Assembly (NCBI RefSeq): GCF_030063445.1
Contig: NZ_JASITD010000030.1
Location: forward strand, 1 to 49,746
Source: Hymenobacter sp. H14-R3
Lineage (GTDB): Bacteria; Bacteroidota; Bacteroidia; Cytophagales; Hymenobacteraceae
Direction: 5' to 3'
Length of the DNA: 49,746 nt
The translations under genes were made by a program, and so were the position numbers. Under the pieces are notes generated by a model. The model made no database searches. It was given only the letters and a program-made list of their open reading frames with translations, and was not told the origin of the DNA. This document shows positions 1-9,641 of this stretch, piece by piece (position 1 is the first letter of the stretch; each line of letters starts with the position of its first letter).

Positions 1-405
1 TCTGCACTTTGCTGGATAAGGCGCCGAGTTGCCGGCGTTGTTGTGGCGCAGCCGTGTGGTAGTTTTCCCATAAGTTGGCCTGAAAGCTACGACGCAAAAT
101 CCCTCCCCCATCCTCCGGGACCATACAGCTATCTGCTTCACGAAAACGGAGCTATTGCCAGCGGGGCAGCCGTCGGTTTGGCTCTAGCCATTGAGCCGAC
201 CGTCCGTCCAGGGCTTCGCGAGAACAAAGCTCCCGGCAGCCTTCGGTTGCGCCCGGCAGGCTATTACAGCGTGGCCTTGGGTGGGTGGGTGCTTAGCCAT
301 TAGCTCACTGCTATTTCCCAGCAAACCAGTTACGGCGATTCTCGTGCGAAAGGAAAAAAGGAGGATGAAAAGCCTATCCCGGATTCTATGGTGGTGAGTC
401 CACTA
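1..405. other. no supported gene
   Basis: No open frame here has a recognisable family motif, a signal peptide or a convincing start. The short frames present read as low-complexity GC-rich translation. An AGGAGG directly abuts an ATG at 365, but that frame closes after 10 codons and the spacing is too short for a normal ribosome binding site. The stretch may be the decayed edge of something lying left of the window. Confidence 0.4.
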
Positions 406-1278
406 TCAGTCTTCAGCCAGAAAATCCAGTAGTAAGCGCTGGAGCTGTTCGGGCTGCTCCTCCTGCACTACGTGGCCGCACTCGGGTAGGAGGTGGGTCT
501 CCAGCGAATCGGTGATGGGGCGCAGCTGCTGGAAGAGCACTTCGCCCACCACGTTGCCGCACACGGCCAGCGTGGGGCAGGTCAGGCGCTGCCCATGTGC
601 CAGCGCTTCGACTACTTGCTGGCGGTTTTGCGGGAAAGCCTGGTAGTGCCGGAAGCTGCCTTGCAGGGCCTCGGTGCCGGTGTAGGCCGCCACGTATTCG
701 GCGCGGGCCTCGGCGGCAATGCCGCGCTGCTGGTAGGTGCTGTGCTGGTAGAACCAATTCAGGTACCGGGCCTCGTGGCCCGTAATTACTGCGGCCGGCA
801 GGTCGGGCACGGCGTGGAAGCCGAACCACCAGGGCGCATTTTGCAAGAAGGTCTCCGCCCCCGGCAAGCCCCCCACAATGGCCTCGCTGAGCACGAGCTT
901 GCGCACGAGCTGCGGGTAAGCCAAAGCCGTCATAAAGGCGATTTCCACGCCCAAGTCGTGCCCCATCACGCAGGCCTGCTCGAAGCCCAGGTGGTGCAAC
1001 AGGCCCGCCGCGTCGGCGGCGCGCGTGCGGCTGTCGTAGCCGGTGGCGGGCCGGCTCGTCTGGCCAATGCCGCGCAGGTCGGGCATGATGACGGTGTAGT
1101 GCCGGGTCAGCGCGGGCAGCACCAGCCGCCAGGTGTACCAGGTGAAGGGCCAGCCGTGCAGCAGCAGCAGGGCCTCGCCCTGCCCAGCCGTGGCGTAGTG
1201 AATGCGGATACCGTTGACGTCGGCAAAATAATGGCTGACGGCCGGCGCTTCGGGCGAGGACTCAGGGGAAGTGGCCAT
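406..1278 (-). CDS. alpha/beta hydrolase, epoxide hydrolase / haloalkane dehalogenase-like
   Basis: A cytoplasmic alpha/beta-hydrolase of about 290 residues. The oxyanion-hole loop HGWPFTW comes early, followed by a DLRG-x-G-x-S segment. The nucleophile elbow reads GHDLG with Asp108 in place of Ser, which is typical of epoxide hydrolases and haloalkane or fluoroacetate dehalogenases rather than esterases. The catalytic His lies near the C-terminus in ECGHVVQEEQP. I place the start at the ATG at 1278, because the family normally begins shortly before the HGxP strand; an upstream TTG at 1305 would add nine residues. The gene is divergent from an HxlR regulator, so control by that protein is likely. 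The substrate cannot be read from the sequence. Confidence 0.85.
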   Translation of the reverse strand: MATSPESSPEAPAVSHYFADVNGIRIHYATAGQGEALLLLHGWPFTWYTWRLVLPALTRHYTVIMPDLRGIGQTSRPATGYDSRTRAADAAGLLHHLGFEQACVMGHDLGVEIAFMTALAYPQLVRKLVLSEAIVGGLPGAETFLQNAPWWFGFHAVPDLPAAVITGHEARYLNWFYQHSTYQQRGIAAEARAEYVAAYTGTEALQGSFRHYQAFPQNRQQVVEALAHGQRLTCPTLAVCGNVVGEVLFQQLRPITDSLETHLLPECGHVVQEEQPEQLQRLLLDFLAED

Positions 1279-1324
1279 AAATGAGTTCGTTAGCGTTGCG
1301 CACAAGAAGTTACAAACCTATTTA

Positions 1325-1374
1325 AAGGCACTATACTTTTACAACTGGTTACTGGTTGGTAAGGCACTATACCA
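1325..1374. promoter_or_regulatory. candidate HxlR operator (12-bp direct repeat)
   Basis: AAGGCACTATAC occurs at 1325-1336 and again at 1361-1372, 36 bp apart, between the divergent hydrolase and HxlR genes. The second copy is embedded in an inverted repeat TGGTA-N8-TACCA (1357-1374). HxlR proteins bind short dyads in their own promoter regions, so this is the natural operator candidate. The binding itself is inference. Confidence 0.5.
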
Positions 1375-1410
1375 GCGGGAAGTTTTGCTCATTATCAGAC
1401 TGAAAAAATT

Positions 1411-1770
1411 ATGGCTCCTCCGCTTCTTTCTTGCCCGGTCGACCTCACGCTCACCTTGCTCAGCGGCAAATGGAAGCTCCTGACGCTCCACCAATTACTG
1501 GAAGGCACCCGCCGCTTTAGTGAACTGGAACAACTGCTGCCCGCCATCAGCCCCCGGATGCTGGTGAAGGTAGTACGCGAGTTAGAGCAGTATGGGCTGG
1601 TGCATCGCACGGTGCATAGCGTAGTACCACCGCGGGTCGAGTACTCCCTGACCGACTTAGGGCGTTCGGTGGGGCCCTTGATTGAGGCCCTGCGTAGCTG
1701 GGGCCGCCACTACGATGCGGTGCAGCCGGGAGCCTTGCGTAGCGAAATAACCCTGGTAGTATCTAACTAG
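1411..1770 (+). CDS. HxlR-family transcriptional regulator
   Basis: A 119-residue winged-helix DNA-binding protein. It shows the full HxlR pattern: a Cys near the N-terminus (LSCPVD), LLSGKWK entering the first helix, then RRFSELEQLLPAISPRML covering the recognition helix. A wing follows with VxxRxVxxxxPPRVEYxLT, and the C-terminal dimerisation helix ends in LRSWGRHY. The N-terminal Cys sits where redox-sensing HxlR members such as YodB have their sensor Cys, so a response to oxidants or electrophiles is possible. The gene is divergent from the alpha/beta hydrolase, with a repeat-containing region of about 130 bp between them, which suggests that hydrolase is its target. The family assignment is firm; the ligand is unknown. 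Confidence 0.9.
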   Translation: MAPPLLSCPVDLTLTLLSGKWKLLTLHQLLEGTRRFSELEQLLPAISPRMLVKVVRELEQYGLVHRTVHSVVPPRVEYSLTDLGRSVGPLIEALRSWGRHYDAVQPGALRSEITLVVSN

Positions 1771-1912
1771 ACAGGGCCGAACGGGGGGCGTGGCTAATAA
1801 GCGTGCTTGAGGTAGCAAAAGCGTCTTTGGGAAGCTTCAGCTGAGGTGACGTGAAACCTCAGTCAGTAAGAATCCAATACCCGCTCCAGATAAGCCCGGC
1901 AATTTTCTCCCA

Positions 1913-2419
1913 TTGAGTCACAGCCTCAACAATGGGCGGCAACGTTCGGCCAAAATCCGTGAGGTATATGCTACTTTGGGAGGAGGCTGCGCATGCATGG
2001 TTTTGCCAAGTAGGCCGTGCCGTGCCACTTCATTGCGCTTACACGTTGAGTACGCTAAGCGCCAGCGGGCCGGCCTGGTGCGCCGCACTGCGGTGGACGG
2101 CACGGAAGTGCTGCCGGGGATTCGTTTTCTGCCCACGCCGGGCCACAGTATTTGCCACGCCTCCATTGAGGTGGCCCAGCAGCAGCAGCAGCAGGCTATT
2201 TTCGGGGGCGATGTGGTGCATCACCCGTTTGAGCTATACGACCCGGAGCTGACATCCATGTTCTGCGAGTTTCCGGAGGCTGCCCGAGCCGCTCGGCGCT
2301 GGCTCGCCACTACCGTGGCCGACCGCGACATCCGCTACTTCAGCAGCCACTTCCCCGGTAGCTCCGTGGGTCGGATTTCGCGCAACGGGGAGGCGTTTGG
2401 TTGGGAGTTTGAGGACTAA
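1913..2419 (+). pseudogene. remnant of a metallo-beta-lactamase-fold hydrolase
   Basis: Only the C-terminal half of an MBL-fold hydrolase is recognisable. It contains LPTPGHS (the His of the third metal-binding motif), FGGDVVHHPFELYDPE (the GD bridging Asp and following His) and SSHFPG (the final His). The N-terminal HxHxDH motif, which supplies most of the zinc ligands, is absent: the roughly 60 residues before LPGIRFLPTPGHS do not resemble the family, and no other frame upstream restores the motif. The gene therefore looks truncated at its 5' side and is probably inactive. A poly-Gln run coded by CAG repeats (about 2178-2192) lies inside. The start given is only the first ATG of the open frame. 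Confidence 0.6.
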
Positions 2420-2485
2420 GCGGCTATCCCAATGAACGTTGGCCGGGCTACTCAAAACCAGCCCGCTCCCGCTGGGTAGAAAAGC

Positions 2486-2980
2486 CTACTTTTCCAGCTC
2501 CGGCATCGTCATGCCGCACTTGGCGGCTAGCGCAACTAGCTGGTCTTTAGGTAGCTGAGGCTTATCTGCCTGGCCGGGCGGCGGCAGGGTGCGGGCGGCG
2601 GCGGGGGCGGCGGTTTGCTGCACGAATTCCTCGAAGCCGGCTGGCGCGTAGGTGTTCAGCAGCCGGGCCACGGGGCTGGTAATGCGGAAGCTGTGCGTGG
2701 TGTGCCGGGGAATGAACACCACCGCGCCTGCTTTGGCCTGCACCGTTTGGTTGCCGATGTGGATTTCGGCCGTGCCTTCCATAAGGTATAGCGCCTCGTG
2801 CTGCGTATGTTGGTGGGGGCCAGGGCCGGAGCCTTCGCGGCAGAGTTGCTCCAGCAGGGCGTATTGCCCGTTGGTTTGCGCGCCGGTGGCCAGCATCAGC
2901 CACAAAATATCGCCCTGCCAATAGGCGGGCGCGTCGTCGCGGCTGGCAACCAGCGGCGGAATAAGGGGTTCGGCTTGCAT
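2486..2980 (-). CDS. cupin-domain protein (quercetinase-like single cupin)
   Basis: A small metal-binding cupin of about 164 residues. Motif 1 is GPHQHTQHEALYLMEG, giving the His-x-His-x3-Glu metal ligands; motif 2 is PRHTTHSF, supplying the last His. A region of about 60 residues without clear homology follows the barrel. The start is placed at ATG 2980 because the frame upstream carries only Arg/Pro-rich noise. It is the last gene of the minus-strand efflux cluster, 58 bp after DinB, so it is probably co-transcribed. Cupins of this type bind or oxidise small aromatic molecules, which would fit a detoxification operon, but the activity is unproved. Confidence 0.8.
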   Translation of the reverse strand: MQAEPLIPPLVASRDDAPAYWQGDILWLMLATGAQTNGQYALLEQLCREGSGPGPHQHTQHEALYLMEGTAEIHIGNQTVQAKAGAVVFIPRHTTHSFRITSPVARLLNTYAPAGFEEFVQQTAAPAAARTLPPPGQADKPQLPKDQLVALAAKCGMTMPELEK

Positions 2981-3038
2981 AAGGGGGTAGGGAAAACGGG
3001 CCGCCGGCCGGTGAAGCCGGCAGCCCAATAGCCTTGAT

Positions 3039-3641
3039 TTATTGGCCGTTTGGAGCCGTTGAATTATCCCTGTTTTTTTCGGCTTGCTGGCGGGCGGCGG
3101 TCAATTCGGCTTCCCGCGCCGGGTCCCAGGTTTTGACGGTCAGCACCACGTCGCGGATGTCGCCCAGGTGGCGGTTGGTGTGGTGCAGCAGGTAGCGCAG
3201 CCAGTCGGTTACGGTCATCGCGCCGAGGTAGAGGTGCGGGTAGGTGTGGTTAGTGAGGGCAATGTGGCCGCCTTCGAGGGCTTGCTGCAATTGGAGGCGC
3301 TGGCGCAAAAACAGCTCCCGGAAGCCCGGCACGTCCGTCACGGCCCCGGTTAGCTCTTGCAGCTCGATGGCCGTGATTTTGGGGCCGCCCTTGTACTCCA
3401 CCACTACGCGCCGGAGCTTTTCGTCGCCGTGCAGCTCACTGACCTCGGCCACGCTGCCCGACTGGCTGGTGAGAAAGTCCAGGGTGCGCCGGTCGGATAT
3501 ACAAATGTGTTCCAGCAGCTCGGCCACGCTGCACTCGCCCGCGTTTTTGGCCGCGAGTTGCGCCGGGGTGTAGTGCCGGATGAGTTCGAGGGCAGCCTGC
3601 GAATTCGCGTGCAGGTCGGCCACGTATTGGGGAATATTCAT
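3039..3641 (-). CDS. DinB-fold protein
   Basis: About 200 residues forming the DinB/YfiT four-helix bundle. The metal-binding His residues are visible in SVAELLEHICISDRR (first ligand) and LLHHTNRHLGDI (last two ligands). The family contains thiol-dependent transferases and damage-inducible proteins of unknown role. I prefer the start MNIPQYVADLH at 3641, which matches the usual beginning of the family. A start at 3677 would directly abut the stop codon of the upstream MFS gene (TAA-ATG) and cannot be excluded. Its position in the efflux operon suggests a stress or detoxification role. Confidence 0.8.
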   Translation of the reverse strand: MNIPQYVADLHANSQAALELIRHYTPAQLAAKNAGECSVAELLEHICISDRRTLDFLTSQSGSVAEVSELHGDEKLRRVVVEYKGGPKITAIELQELTGAVTDVPGFRELFLRQRLQLQQALEGGHIALTNHTYPHLYLGAMTVTDWLRYLLHHTNRHLGDIRDVVLTVKTWDPAREAELTAARQQAEKNRDNSTAPNGQ

Positions 3642-3677
3642 GAGGAATAAAATTGGGTTGGAGTTGAAAAGAGTCAT

Positions 3678-5240
3678 TTAGACCGCCGTGCGCAACGGGA
3701 CTTCAGGAATGAAAAAGGCGCACACCAACGCCCCCGCTACCAGCAACAGGGTACCGCGATATACCTGCCGCACGGCCCCGGCAAACGCCTCCCGCACGGC
3801 CGGCGACGGGCCGCCACTGGCCGGCGGGGCCGCCGGCCCCAGCCCCTGGGCCGCTACGGCGGGGCGTAGCGCGGCCGGCCCAGCCGGCGCGGGTAACTGG
3901 CTGGCGGGCAGCGTAGTGGCCAGCGCCAGGGCCAGCACCGCGCCCAGCACCGAGGCCGCCAGGGTGCCGCCAATCTGCCGGAAAAACTGCACCGCCGCCG
4001 TGGACTGCCCGATGAGCCGGGGCTCGCTGGCATTCTGCACGGCCAGCGTGAGCAGCGGAAAGGCCGGCCCCACGCCCAGCCCGCACAGGGCCAGGTAGCC
4101 CAGCACCCGCGCGTAGCTTACCGTGGCCGGCATGGTCGCCAGCAGCCCCACGCCCAGCAGCAGGAGCCCCGCCCCGCCCCGCAACCAGTAGGTGTAGTGC
4201 CCGTAGCGCGACACCAGCCGCCCCCCCACGAGCGAACTCAGCGCCACGCCCAGCGAGAGTGGTACCAGGCTGATACCCGCCCGCGTGGCCGACGTGCCCA
4301 GCACGTTCACCATGAAAAGCGGCTCGAAAATAACGAGGCTCAAAAACGCGCCGCCCACCAGCAGCGCCATGCCGGTGGCCGCCCGAAACAACTGACTATC
4401 AAACAACCCGAAGTTGAGAATCGGGTTGGCGTGGCGGCGGCTGCGCCCCACGAACGCGGCCAGCGCCAGCCCGGCCCCGGCCAGCAGCGCCAGCGTGAGC
4501 GGGGCCGTCCAGCCGTGGTGCGCCTTGTCGAGCTGCAAGGCCACTACCAGCGTGCCCAGCCCCCCGGCCAGCAGCGCGGCCGACAGAAAATCAAAGGCTT
4601 GGGGTGCGGTGCGCGGGCGCAGCGGCGGCATCTGGCTCAGCACAAACCACAGCGCCAGCAGCCCCACCGGCAGGTTCACGTAAAACACCAGCCGCCAGCC
4701 CGCTACGCCGGGCAGCAGGCCCGTGCCGTGGTCGGTGAGGAAGCCGCCCAGCACCGGCCCCAGCACCGACGAGAGCCCGAATACGGCCCCTACGAACCCC
4801 TGGTACTTGCCGCGCTCGGCGGGGGCAAACAGGTCAGCAATCACGATGAAAGCCAGCGCAAATAGCCCCGCGCCCCCCAGCCCCTGCACCGCCCGAAAGA
4901 TGATGAGCTGGCTCATGCCATCGCCCAGCAGCGGCAGCGGCCCAAACTGCCCCGCCAGCCCGCACAGCATCGACCCCACCAGGAACACGCTGATGGCCAC
5001 CACTTCTATCGTACGCCGGGCGTACATATCGGCCAGCTTGCCATAAATCGGCACCAGGGCCGTACTGGCCACCAGGTAGGCCGTGGCTACCCAGCTAAAA
5101 CGCGCCAGCCCGTGCAAATCGGCCACGATGCGCGGCAGGGCCGTGCTCACAATCGTCTGGTCGAGCGCCCCCAGAAACAGGGCCAGCAGGATGCCGGCAA
5201 ACGTGAGCCGCCGTTGGCGCGGGGTAAGGGTTTCGGACAT
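3678..5240 (-). CDS. MFS drug exporter, DHA2 (EmrB/QacA) family, 14 TM
   Basis: A 520-residue inner-membrane antiporter. TM1 carries ALDQTIVSTALPRI, the motif typical of 14-TM DHA2 transporters. It is followed by the motif-A-like loop GKLADMYARR between TM2 and TM3 and a motif-C-like Gly-rich helix GLSSVLGPVLGGFL in TM5. Long hydrophobic segments continue to the C-terminus, consistent with 14 helices, with a low-complexity Pro/Ala loop before the last helix. DHA2 proteins expel drugs and toxic organics using the proton gradient. It lies 86 bp downstream of tolC and may use that outer-membrane channel together with, or instead of, the ABC pump. Confidence 0.9.
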   Translation of the reverse strand: MSETLTPRQRRLTFAGILLALFLGALDQTIVSTALPRIVADLHGLARFSWVATAYLVASTALVPIYGKLADMYARRTIEVVAISVFLVGSMLCGLAGQFGPLPLLGDGMSQLIIFRAVQGLGGAGLFALAFIVIADLFAPAERGKYQGFVGAVFGLSSVLGPVLGGFLTDHGTGLLPGVAGWRLVFYVNLPVGLLALWFVLSQMPPLRPRTAPQAFDFLSAALLAGGLGTLVVALQLDKAHHGWTAPLTLALLAGAGLALAAFVGRSRRHANPILNFGLFDSQLFRAATGMALLVGGAFLSLVIFEPLFMVNVLGTSATRAGISLVPLSLGVALSSLVGGRLVSRYGHYTYWLRGGAGLLLLGVGLLATMPATVSYARVLGYLALCGLGVGPAFPLLTLAVQNASEPRLIGQSTAAVQFFRQIGGTLAASVLGAVLALALATTLPASQLPAPAGPAALRPAVAAQGLGPAAPPASGGPSPAVREAFAGAVRQVYRGTLLLVAGALVCAFFIPEVPLRTAV

Positions 5241-5326
5241 GGCAAAGGGAGATGAATCTGGTAAGGCGACTAATCAGGGGTGACTCAGCCAGGCAGGCCG
5301 TATAATCGCCTGCTTTCAGCGAAAAC

Positions 5327-6709
5327 CTACTCTGCCAGCGCGCCCGTGGTGCGGGCGTATTCGAGCCGGGCGGCCAGAAAATCATACACCGCCTGGAGGT
5401 AGTCGCGCTGGGTTTGCTGGCGGGTGGCTTCGGCATCGAGGGCTTCGCGGGGCAGGGCGCGGCCGGCCTGCTGGCGCAGGGCCACCAAGCCGGCGCTTTG
5501 GGCAGCCACGGCCACGTTGGCCTGGCGCACGCGCAGGGTTTGCCAGGCATTTTGCAGCTGAACGCGGGCATTGGCTACCTCGTAATCAGTGCTTTGCCGC
5601 AAGTCGGCCCGGCGGTTTTGGGCCTGCTGCTGGCGCAGGCGCTGGGTTTCGACGCGGGTGGCGCGGGCCGAGCCGTCGAGCAGGGGTAGGCTGGCTTGCA
5701 GGGCCACGTAGGAGTTGCCGTACCAGTGGTGAACGGGGTCGAGAGCGTTGACCAGGCCATTGTCGTAGCCGTTGGCCCCCAGGTAGCCCACCACGCCCAC
5801 CGTGGGGCGGTAGCCGCTCCGCTCGGCTTGGCCGGTGGCGGTGGCCAGCCGGGCGTTCAGCGCTTCCTGCTCCAACTCCGGCCGCTGTGCCGCGCTGGTG
5901 GGGGCGGTCCAGGCGGCCGTGTCGGCGCGGGCGGCGAGCAGGGCGGCCAGCGGGTCGGTGAGGCGCAGGGCGGCGGCCGGGGCGGCGGGCAAGCCCAGCA
6001 CGGCCAGCAGGTTCTGCTTGCTGAGGCCGATGTTCTGGCGGGCCAAATCCAGGGCCAGGCCGGCGGTGCGGGCCGTGATTTGGGCGGCGCTCACGTCGGT
6101 AGCCAGCGCCCGGCCGGCTTGCTGGCGGGCCATTATATCCTGGTACGCGGCTTGGGTGCGGGCCTGGTCGGCCTCGGCAAAGGCGAGTTGGGTTTCGCGC
6201 AGCAGGGCCTCGTAGTAGGCCGCGTTCACGGTTTGCACCAGCGTCACGCGGCCGCGCCGGGTGGCGTTGGCGGCCAGCTGCTCGTTCACGGCCGCCACCT
6301 GGCGCTGGGCCAGGGCGCTGGCATCGTAGAGGCGCTGGGTGGCGGTGAAGCCCGCGCTGGCCTGGTAGCGGGTGCCAAACTGCAACGCCAGCCGCTCGCC
6401 CGAGGCCGGGTTGGCAAAGTTGGGAATGATGTTGGTGGGCAGAATGGCGTTGTAGCGCAGGTCGGCCGCCGCGCCCAGCTGAGGCGCGTAGAGGCCCCGC
6501 GCGGCGCGGGCGGCCTGCCCGGCAATCTGCTCGTCCAGGGCTAGGTTCTGGTACGCGCCCTGGTGAGTGCGGGCCAGGCTAAGGGCTTGGTCCAGACTAA
6601 GTTCGGTGGGCACGGCGGCGGTAGCGGCCGGCAGGGCTAGCCGGGCGGCAGGTTGGGCCAGGACTGGGGCGGGGCCGGCCAGCGCAATTAACAGGAGAAG
6701 CTTACGCAT
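5327..6709 (-). CDS. TolC-family outer-membrane efflux protein
   Basis: A 460-residue outer-membrane factor with a Sec signal peptide (MRKLLLLIALAGPAPVLAQ). The mature part shows the internally duplicated OEP pattern: two long Ala/Gln/Arg-rich coiled-coil hairpins (about residues 40-240 and 260-455), with a beta-barrel segment around NAILPTNIIPNFANPASG in the first repeat. It lies 15 bp downstream of the ABC permease gene on the same strand. It completes a tripartite pump with the permease, ATPase and fusion protein and gives substrates an exit across the outer membrane. Confidence 0.9.
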   Translation of the reverse strand: MRKLLLLIALAGPAPVLAQPAARLALPAATAAVPTELSLDQALSLARTHQGAYQNLALDEQIAGQAARAARGLYAPQLGAAADLRYNAILPTNIIPNFANPASGERLALQFGTRYQASAGFTATQRLYDASALAQRQVAAVNEQLAANATRRGRVTLVQTVNAAYYEALLRETQLAFAEADQARTQAAYQDIMARQQAGRALATDVSAAQITARTAGLALDLARQNIGLSKQNLLAVLGLPAAPAAALRLTDPLAALLAARADTAAWTAPTSAAQRPELEQEALNARLATATGQAERSGYRPTVGVVGYLGANGYDNGLVNALDPVHHWYGNSYVALQASLPLLDGSARATRVETQRLRQQQAQNRRADLRQSTDYEVANARVQLQNAWQTLRVRQANVAVAAQSAGLVALRQQAGRALPREALDAEATRQQTQRDYLQAVYDFLAARLEYARTTGALAE

Positions 6710-6724
6710 AACGATAGGTAGAAA

Positions 6725-7846
6725 TCAGCCCCGAAAAACACTGGCCGGCTCCACCCCGTTGATGCGGCGGATGGCGAACACCGACCCACCGAGGCTGATG
6801 AGCAGGGTGAGGCCCAGAAACACCGCCCGCAGCCCCCAGCCCAGGCTAAAGAGCACCCCCACCTGGCTGATGCCGAAGCGAAAAAGCTCGATAAAGCCGT
6901 AGCCCACGCCAAACCCCACCAGCGCAAACAGCACCGCTTGCAGCAGAATCAGCCGGGCCACGTAGCCATTGCTGGCCCCGATGGCCTTGAGCGTGCCGTA
7001 GTCCTTGAGGCGGTCGGTTGCCGTGGAATAAAGCGTGAGGCCGATGATAAAAAAGCCCGAAATGACGGCAAACACGATGAGCGTGCCGAAGCTGGTGGCA
7101 ATGCCCGAAGTGCCCAGCACCGTTTTTTTGGTGGCCGCCGCAAACGCGGCCGGCTGCCAGGCCCGCACCCCGTAAATGCTTCGGTTGATGAGGTCGCGCA
7201 CTTGCTGCGGGTCGGCACCGGGCCGCACGTCCACGAGCACGGCGCTGATTTTGGTGGTCGGAATGTTGGCCAGGTAGCGGGCGCGTTCCAGCGTGGTGTA
7301 CATATACACCGCGCCGAAGCCGCGCAGGCCCTCGCTCATGGTGGCCAGGTACACGCGCTTGCCCCCGATTTCAAACACTGCCCCCACCCGCGCCCCGCCC
7401 AGCGCCTTGCTGTCGAAGAGGTCGAAGCTCATGGCCCCGTCGGGCACCAGGTCGGCGTAGCTGCCCTGCACCAGCGTGCGGGGGCCAGCCCGAAACGCGG
7501 GGGCCTCGGAGCCAATAAGTTGCACCCCCGCATTGGTGCCGTCGGGGAAGCTGGCCGCCCCGCCCGCGATGATAACCGGGTAGGCCCGCGCCACGCCCGG
7601 CAGGCTGGCCACCTCGCGCAGAATTCGGGTGTCGAACTGGGCCAGGGCGTTCACGTTGGTCGTGCGGTTGTCCACCACCCACAGGTCGGCGGCGGTGTTG
7701 TCCACCAGGCTCGACATGGCCCCCGTCAGGTACAGGAATATCCCGCTCTGCTGCCCAATCAGAAACAGGCTGATGACGATGCCCAGCAGCGCCCCAATGC
7801 CCTTGGCCTTATCAAAGAGAATGAATTGAAGCGCGGTGCGAAACAT
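6725..7846 (-). CDS. ABC exporter permease, DevC/FtsX type
   Basis: A 373-residue membrane protein. A first TM helix (GIGALLGIVISLFLIGQQSG) is followed by a periplasmic domain of about 230 residues and three C-terminal helices arranged as in FtsX-type permeases. The last helix is preceded by YGTLKAIGASNG, the coupling-helix motif of MacB/LolC/DevC permeases. The length and single copy fit DevC rather than the longer MacB, which has its ATPase fused. It sits between the fusion protein (23 bp upstream) and tolC (15 bp downstream) in an operon arrangement. The substrate is unknown; DevBCA pumps export glycolipids, and MacB-like pumps export peptides, macrolides or lipoproteins. Confidence 0.9.
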   Translation of the reverse strand: MFRTALQFILFDKAKGIGALLGIVISLFLIGQQSGIFLYLTGAMSSLVDNTAADLWVVDNRTTNVNALAQFDTRILREVASLPGVARAYPVIIAGGAASFPDGTNAGVQLIGSEAPAFRAGPRTLVQGSYADLVPDGAMSFDLFDSKALGGARVGAVFEIGGKRVYLATMSEGLRGFGAVYMYTTLERARYLANIPTTKISAVLVDVRPGADPQQVRDLINRSIYGVRAWQPAAFAAATKKTVLGTSGIATSFGTLIVFAVISGFFIIGLTLYSTATDRLKDYGTLKAIGASNGYVARLILLQAVLFALVGFGVGYGFIELFRFGISQVGVLFSLGWGLRAVFLGLTLLISLGGSVFAIRRINGVEPASVFRG

Positions 7847-7869
7847 GGCCGGGTGGGGTTACTTCAAGG

Positions 7870-8805
7870 TTACTGCAAGTCAATCACGCACTCTACCCGG
7901 CTGTTGAGCAGCAGCTTATCGCCGCCCACGGGCAGCACCACGCGCACCTCGCGCACCCGGCGGTCTTCGGCCGCGCCGGCGGTGGCGGCAAACAGCGATT
8001 TCTGCTTGAGGTAGGGCGCGGCAAACAGCACCGTGCCCGAGGCCAGGTGCTCGGTGCCGCCCTGGGGCCGCACGTAGGCGGCCTGGCCCACCCGCACCCG
8101 GCTGGCAAACAGCTCGTCCACCTCGCACAGCACGGTGGGGCGGCCGGCGGGCGCAAAATCACCCAGCGACGTGCCGGGGCTCACGCTGCCGCCCACCTCG
8201 GCCTCCCACTTCAGCACGCGCCCCGCGCCGGGCGCGTACACGAAGCGCTGGCGCAGCTGGGCCTCGGCCACGGCCACGCCGGCCCGCAGCGTAGCCAATT
8301 GGGCCTGAGCGCTTTGGGCGGCGGCTTGCAGGCGGGCCACTTCCTGCTGCTGGGTAGTGGCCTGGGTCTGGGCATCGTCGCGGCTCTGGGCGGTTTCGGC
8401 TCCGCGGGCGGTCAGCTCCTGCACCCGCTGGGCGGTGCGGGCCAGGTTGCGGGCCTGGGCCTGGGCGCTGCGCAGGGCCGCCGCGTCGGCCGCAATCTGG
8501 GCCTGCTGGGTGCCGAGCTGGCTCCGCGCCTGGGTTACCTGGGCCTGCTCCACGGCGTGGTTGAGGGTGAGCAGCAACTCGCCTTTTTTCACTTCCTGAC
8601 CTTCGGCCACGGGCAGCGCCTCCACCACGCCGCTGGCCTGCGCCGCCAGGCTGGTGAGCTTGTGCTCGGGCTCGATGCGACCCAGCGCCACCACTTCCCG
8701 CACCGTGGCGGGCTGCACCGGGGCCGGCCCGGCAGCCGACGTAGTGCTTTCCTTGGCCGAGCAGGCCACTAGCAACACGGCCGGCAGGATGAAGATGAAA
8801 CGCAT
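7870..8805 (-). CDS. periplasmic membrane-fusion lipoprotein, HlyD/DevB type
   Basis: A 311-residue adaptor with a lipoprotein signal (MRFIFILPAVLLVACSAK, lipobox LVAC), so it is probably anchored in the inner membrane by its lipid. A biotinyl-lipoyl half-motif (SGVVEALPVAEGQEVKKGE) is followed by an Ala/Gln-rich coiled-coil hairpin (about residues 90-190). The second lipoyl half (YAPGAGRVLKWEAEVGGSV) and a beta-barrel domain come after. It bridges the permease and TolC. The gene lies between the ATPase (120 bp upstream) and the permease. Confidence 0.9.
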   Translation of the reverse strand: MRFIFILPAVLLVACSAKESTTSAAGPAPVQPATVREVVALGRIEPEHKLTSLAAQASGVVEALPVAEGQEVKKGELLLTLNHAVEQAQVTQARSQLGTQQAQIAADAAALRSAQAQARNLARTAQRVQELTARGAETAQSRDDAQTQATTQQQEVARLQAAAQSAQAQLATLRAGVAVAEAQLRQRFVYAPGAGRVLKWEAEVGGSVSPGTSLGDFAPAGRPTVLCEVDELFASRVRVGQAAYVRPQGGTEHLASGTVLFAAPYLKQKSLFAATAGAAEDRRVREVRVVLPVGGDKLLLNSRVECVIDLQ

Positions 8806-8925
8806 AATTAGCAGGAAAACAAGGTTATAACGGAGATAAAGCCGGCGGGAACTACGGCGGCTTGCCTTGCGGAGAGGGGAGTGAAACCGCCTGAAAAATT
8901 AGCTGGTCAGCTTACTCAAACCGCG

Positions 8926-9633
<708 letters not shown>

Positions 9634-9641
9634 GGCGTGGA

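Noticed and set aside
43..303. Short plus-strand open frame at the left edge
   Set aside because: Its translation has no motif, membrane pattern or codon bias distinguishable from noise.
365..397. Tiny frame after AGGAGG at the left edge
   Set aside because: Ten codons only, with a Shine-Dalgarno sequence touching the ATG; not a credible gene.
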